Under the pieces are notes generated by a model. It was not told where the DNA came from. It searched no databases and saw only the letters and a list, made by a program, of their open reading frames with translations. A DNA stretch of 64,000 nt, from NCBI RefSeq assembly GCF_964355755.1, contig NC_092670.1, positions 10,479,201-10,543,200 of the forward strand, given 5' to 3'. The stretch comes from Antedon mediterranea (Eukaryota; Echinodermata; Crinoidea; Comatulida; Antedonidae). The position numbers were made by a program, and so were the translations under genes. Below, one piece after another: positions 59,564 to 64,000 of the stretch (position 1 is its first letter; every line of letters starts with the position of its first letter).

Positions 59564-60101
59564 TGGTGGCAGCGGTGAAAATTTTTGTTTAATAAGATAC
59601 ATGATTTAGTATCAAGAAGAAGAAGATGAAGTGACAGTGCCTACTCTACGGGCCTGTTAAATCAGTAACCAAAAAGTTAAATGGTTACGAAGATCTGGAT
59701 TCCTGACAGTTTTTATACCGTGCGTTGTTTGGATATTACAACGAAGAAGTACTGTTGAGCTCAAGACTGCTGGATATTCATCGGAGAGATATATTATATT
59801 CACCGAGATCTGAAAGAAGAAGACTGAAGTAACAGAAGGAAGCCCAGTAAATTTTGAGAAGATTTGCAAAGCTGACTTTGTAAACTATTTTTTATTTCAA
59901 AAGTAAATTTGTACGGAGCGAACTTGGAACGTTGTTTGTGACTTTGAAGTAAATTAATGTCTTATATTGTATTGCATTTAAACATTTATGTGGATTTCAT
60001 ATTTTTTACATATCTGAATGGAATCAAGGTAATACAAATACTTTTATAACATATTTTGTATACATAAGTTTACATATTTCATTAGTAAAATTGTTATTAG
60101 C

Positions 60102-60893
60102 ATGACAACTTTAAGATCGGGTAAAAATATAGATAAGACTATGTCAGACAAAGATACTAGGGAAGATATGGGTGACCAAGAAGAGGTTGACCAAGTCAAT
60201 GAAATATATGATAAAATGGCTAGGGATATTGATTTGCCCGAAATACCCGGCGGTATGCCTAAAGATATGATGCTCGAATATTTTCGAATGAAGTTCGAGG
60301 CCGAAAACAAAAAGTTAGAATACCAATTAAGATTAGAAGCAGATATAGAGAAAAGAAGAATTGAATCACAAGAAAGAGTGAAAATGATGGAATTAGAAAA
60401 TAGGTCTAGCTACAATAATGCTAGGAATATAGTAGATGAAATGAAGGTAAAGGTTCCTACTTTGAAGGAATCAGATGATATTGATATATATTTTAGAACA
60501 TTTGAACACTTGGCAGAAGCCACAGGTTGGGATAAGAATACGTGGTCCGCTAGGTTAGCACCTGAACTGTCTGGTAAAGCTAGGACAGCATATGCATCCT
60601 TAACCGTAAAAGAATGTGTAGATTATGATACCTTAAAGAAGGCAATCTTAGAAAAGTATGATGTGTCCGCAGAGACCTACAGATTTAAATTTAGAAATTC
60701 AAACAGAGTTAAAGATATGTCCATCAGGGAATGGCTGAATGAGCTCTCCCATTATTTAAAATGTTGGATGAAATGTGCTAATGTAAAAGAAGATGATGCT
60801 GCAGGCATTATTGAAATGATTATAATGGAACAGGCACTTGATAAAATGCCTGAAGATCTGAGGCTTTATCTTCTTTTAGAGATAAACAAGTAA
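60102..60893 (+). pseudogene. Ty3-type gag (capsid part), broken
   Basis: 263 codons. An acidic N-terminus is followed by a coiled-coil-like charged stretch (about residues 85-125), then a capsid region, then a SCAN-like segment near residues 205-255 (SIREWLNELSHYL, MEQALDKMPEDLRLYL). This capsid type is known from Gmr1-like Ty3 elements. The frame is lost near 60870-60893 in the middle of gag, so the break is a mutation, not a programmed shift. The rest continues in another frame. Confidence 0.75.
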
Positions 60894-60907
60894 ATAAGAG
60901 CTATGAT

Positions 60908-61819
60908 ATGGCTATGATAGCCGATGATTATATAGCTAATAGAGGTGGCCGTGGCTATTGGAATGCCGTAAATTCTGAAAATAAGCCTACGTATTATAAG
61001 GGCCAAGAAAATAGTAAACCTAAGAATAGTACGACTCAGAATAACCCTGGAGCTAGGCAGCAAGGATACAATAGGTATCGCGGAAGGGGAGGCAAATTCC
61101 ATAACTATGGTAGAAATTTCCAACAGAGAGAACCTTCAAATGAATGGATTAATGGCCTATGCTTCAATTGTAAGGAGAAGGGACATAAAATAGGGGATTG
61201 TCCTAAGATGGTAGCAAAAGGAAAGACTAGTGACACTAAGAAGGGCCCGAATGTGAAAGATGGCTTAAGATGTGAAGGAATAAAATCAGATAGACCCCAA
61301 GTAGTTATGGATAGTGTAGAAAATAAAATGGAGAAGTGTACAATACCAGGAAAATTAGAAGGACAGGATATAACTATGCTTAGAGACTCGGGATGTACCC
61401 AGTCAGCTGTTAAGGAAAGTCTAGTGCCTAACAAATGTTACTTGCCAGGAAAATGGGTTACGTTAAGAGGTATAGAAGGCGATATTACCGTCCCCTTAGC
61501 TGAGGTAGCTATAGAAAGTAAGATAGTGACAGGAAAAGTGATTGTAGCCGTAATCGAAGGATTACAGAGGGACATGTTATTGGGTCATGATTTGGACCAG
61601 AATTGTGGGGAAACAATGGCTAAAGAAATGTTCGTCCTAACTAGGGAGCAAGCCAGAATAGAAAATGATGTTAGAATACAAGACGAAATGATATTGTTAG
61701 GGAAAGATAGTAACTTTAAGCCGATAGAAGAGCCGCCTAAAGAAACTAATGTACAATTGTTGAAAACAGTAGTAAATGACAACAAAGTAAATAAAACTAA
61801 GTGTTTAGATGGGTTCTAG
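60908..61819 (+). pseudogene. Ty3-type nucleocapsid and protease part, truncated
   Basis: Opens just inside the region that should be fused to the capsid. It carries a CCHC zinc knuckle at residues 85-98 (C-X2-C-X4-H-X4-C) and a retropepsin-like domain with catalytic DSG at about 160-162 and LLGHDL at about 224-229. The end is abrupt: the stop codon at 61817-61819 lies in the terminal repeat of the inserted 61.8-kb element. No reverse transcriptase, RNase H or integrase remains in the window. Confidence 0.75.
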
Positions 61820-63310
61820 GACACCTACCCCCTAGACAGTTACCCCCCGGATAACTACCCCCCGGACAACTACCCCCCGGACAACTACCCCCTTAGGACA
61901 ACTACCCCCTTAGGATAACAACCCCCCGGACAACTACCCCCCGGACAACCACCCCCTTAGGACAACTACCCCCTTAGGATAACTACCCCCCGGTCAACTA
62001 CCCCCCGGTCAACTACCCCCCCCCCTCCCAATCCAAAAGTAGACACATATATAGGACCGGTTTCTGTAAAAATGAAATCATCTGTTTTTAACGGGTGTTT
62101 CGAAACTAGAGACCCGAGACCAGAGACCTGACACGAGACCCAATACGAAAAAGGAGACCTATATTTGGGTCTCCCTTTTCGTATATTAGGGTCTCCCTTT
62201 TCGATCGTATAGTGTGGTTTCTCTTTTCGTATAGTGGGGTCTCCCTTTTCTTATAGTGGGTCTCCCTTTTCGTATATTTAGGTCTCCCATTTCGTATATT
62301 TGGGTCTCCCTTTTCGTATATTTGGTCTCCCTTTTCGTATATTTAGGTCTCCTTTTTCGTATATTAGGGTCTCCCTTTTCGTATAGTGGGGTCTCCCTTT
62401 TCGTATAGTGGGGTCTCCCTTTTCGTACGTGGGTCTCCCTTTTCGTATATTTAGGTCTCCCTTTTCGTATTGGGTCTCTGGTCTCTGGTCTCGGGTCTCT
62501 AGTTTCAAAACACCCGTTTTTAACCGATTATTCTGTTTAACAGCACGCTAGACCCTAGATGTGCTAGATTTAAAGTACCGTATTTATTGAAAAAACGGCC
62601 TGGGCTGTTTATTGTTTAGGTGGTTTTTAGTAGGTGGACATTTATTGGAAGAAAGTTGTTTATTCAATGGGAGGGGGTATAATCTAATGGAAATAGACGC
62701 CGATTATTCCATATGATGTTTCATGGGAGTGACATGGTCACCGCTAATTTGAGGGGAATTTATTTAAAGATCGACGTTTATTCGGTGAGTGAACATTGAG
62801 GTCAAATATCAAAAGTGATATTATTCTTCAAGTGTACAAAAATACATATATGACAAATTTGAGACAAAAATTAATTCTTTTAAGACCAGTGGTTATCGAA
62901 GCATTGTCCTGACGCAAAAATTATTATTATTATTAGCGAACCCAGTCTTTACAGTAAATACATGGAGTACTATATAATACGTTCGACTATCCTATGATCA
63001 TGTGTGACAATCTTCAGTTTATACCACCAGGCTATATTTATGTTCAATCTTTTACTTTTGTTTACAATAATGAATAGTAATTCGTCAAAGTAACGAATTA
63101 AAATATAGTTATTAATTAATAGTTGCAGAGTCAGGTTGTTGAATGGTCTGGGTGGTTAGGATGTTCTAAAGGGATAGTTTTCTGGGTGGTAATTGTCCGG
63201 GGGGTAATTGTCCGGGGGGTAATTGTCCGGGGGGTAATTGTTCTTAGGGGGTAATTGTCCGGGGGGTAGTTGTCCAGGGGGTAGTTGTCCTAAGGGGGTT
63301 GTTGTCCTAA
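61810..63310. mobile_element. TIR element with CCCCGGACAACTA arrays (copy 2, inverted)
   Basis: Same family as 44218-46552 in opposite orientation. The left end TTCTAGGACACCTACCCCCT matches the inverse of that copy's right end. Arrays lie at 61820-62025 and 63150-63305. It cuts the retroelement pol region. The right end appears truncated (ends near GTTGTCCTAA), and no target duplication is visible. It lacks the 9-bp-TSD insertion of copy 1 but shares the GAAAAGGGAGACC insertion. Confidence 0.75.
62093..62515. mobile_element. Nested GAAAAGGGAGACC-array TIR element (copy 2)
   Basis: Inverted ends GGGTGTTTCGAAACTAGAGA and inverse, flanked by GTTTTTAAC (62084-62092 and 62516-62524). It is filled with GGTCTCCCTTTTCGTATA units, many more than at 45.9 kb. 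The same host position in both host copies shows that it inserted before they separated. Confidence 0.8.
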
Positions 63311-63429
63311 TAGTATCCCTATTTTAAGTCTAAAAAGGGCCAATCTGGGAAAAAAATTAGAAACAAGTGTTTCTCAACTGATTTGAGTTATATAGGTTCT
63401 ATATATCCACCAAAAAAAAGTTCCAGCTC

Positions 63430-64000
63430 ATCTGGCCTGGGGAAAGCCGCCATTTTGGATTTTTAAAATGGCCGCCATAAAATACATATTTTTGCTCATA
63501 TATCAGCTTCCACATCATGTATGGATATGATTTTGGTGGCAAAGTATATGTTTTGAGGGTCAATGAATCCAAATACAGCATTTTGAAGTTTACTGAATGT
63601 CTGCCATCTTGTTTTTCAAAATGGCCGCCATAAAATACAGATTTGTACTCATCTCAAATTCTACATCGTGTATCAACGTGATTTTAGTGACAAAGTGTAG
63701 TTGTGAGTGTCAAGATATCGAAAAACAGCATTTTCGTAATTCACTCAATGGCCGCCATTTTGTTTTTCAAAATGGCCGCCATTTGTTTTTCAAAATGGCC
63801 ACCATAGAAATACAGATTTTTGCTCTTATCTTAGCTTCCACATAATGTATGGAAGTGATTTTGGTGGCAATGTATATATTTTGAGGGTCAAGGATTTCAA
63901 TTACAGCATTTTTTTAAGTTCATTTAATGGCCACCATTTTGTTTTTCAAAATGGCCGCCATAAAATACAGGTTTTGCTAATTTCGTAGCTCATATAAATA
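63430..64000. repeat. Satellite of about 155-bp units with GGCCGCCATTTT motifs
   Basis: Diverged units repeat CAAAATGGCCGCCATAAAATA, CTTCCACATCATGTATGG, GATTTTGGTGGCAAAGTATA and TACAGCATTTT at intervals of roughly 150-170 bp, to the window end. The same GGCCGCC motif occurs in the arms of the 22.1-25.6 kb element. Confidence 0.75.

Noticed and set aside
60860-60910. Programmed gag-pol frameshift
   Set aside because: The frame change falls inside gag, between capsid and zinc knuckle, and no clear slippery site plus hairpin was seen; a disabling mutation is simpler.
62278-62508. Frame with repeated KGRPTYEKGDP-like peptide
   Set aside because: It is the GAAAAGGGAGACC array of a nested transposon.

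Overview
The window is eukaryotic and looks like part of an invertebrate deuterostome genome, most likely an echinoderm (inference). Evidence: genes split into short exons with consensus GT/AG sites, an AT-rich background, fibrinogen-related (FReD) lectin genes, and CR1/L2, L1/Tx1 and Ty3-type retroelements. No bacterial, organellar, CRISPR or complete tRNA/rRNA feature was seen.

Host genes. A tandem cluster of secreted FReD genes lies on the minus strand. Gene 1 (338-11959) is complete: five exons join in frame to a 321-residue protein with signal peptide, PAN/Apple-like domain, short linker and fibrinogen C-terminal domain. Gene 2 keeps three FReD exons (21000-21265, 26925-27168, 32790-32926), with an 18-bp in-frame deletion in the middle one; its signal/PAN exons were not found. 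Decayed or partial copies lie at 47.1-47.7 kb, 51.6-51.9 kb, 53.8 kb and 54.6-55.0 kb. On the plus strand there are two terminal exons of an unidentified membrane protein (17.3-17.5 kb), a possible terminal exon at 18.6-18.8 kb, and a five-exon gene or recent pseudogene of an unidentified invertebrate family (48289-50362).

Mobile DNA fills most of the rest, often nested to two or three levels. By region: 2.1-4.5 kb Helitron inside Helitron; 7.2-9.8 kb L2 LINE split by an hAT-like element that is itself split; 12.9-13.7 kb TTAA-type element; 14.4-17.2 kb GCATTCGAATGC element; 21.5-25.8 kb repeat split by a 3.5-kb palindromic element; 27.7-30.5 kb CR1-group LINE; 30.5-32.7 kb element with 9-bp target duplications and two insertions; 32.9-33.8 kb hAT-like; 35.0-37.0 kb nested TIR elements; 37.3-38.4 kb L1/Tx1 remnant; 41.1-42.7 kb Helitron; 43.2-44.1 kb decayed LINE; 44.2-46.6 kb nested TIR elements; 55.5-57.6 kb TIR element; 57.9-58.8 kb second 9-bp-TSD element; 58.9-61.8 kb LINE 5' fragment followed by a broken Ty3 element; 61.8-63.3 kb TIR element; 63.4 kb to the end, a satellite.

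The most unusual pattern is a class of non-autonomous DNA transposons whose inverted termini are short tandem arrays of an element-specific motif (CCCCGGACAACTA, AAGTCGGCCCC, GCGAGGCA, TTGCGCAATTT, GCATTCGAATGC, TTAAGGG, GAAAAGGGAGACC and others). Several have clean 8-bp target duplications, so the boundaries can be read directly. This resembles a runaway version of transposase-binding subterminal repeats and is the best candidate here for something not well described.
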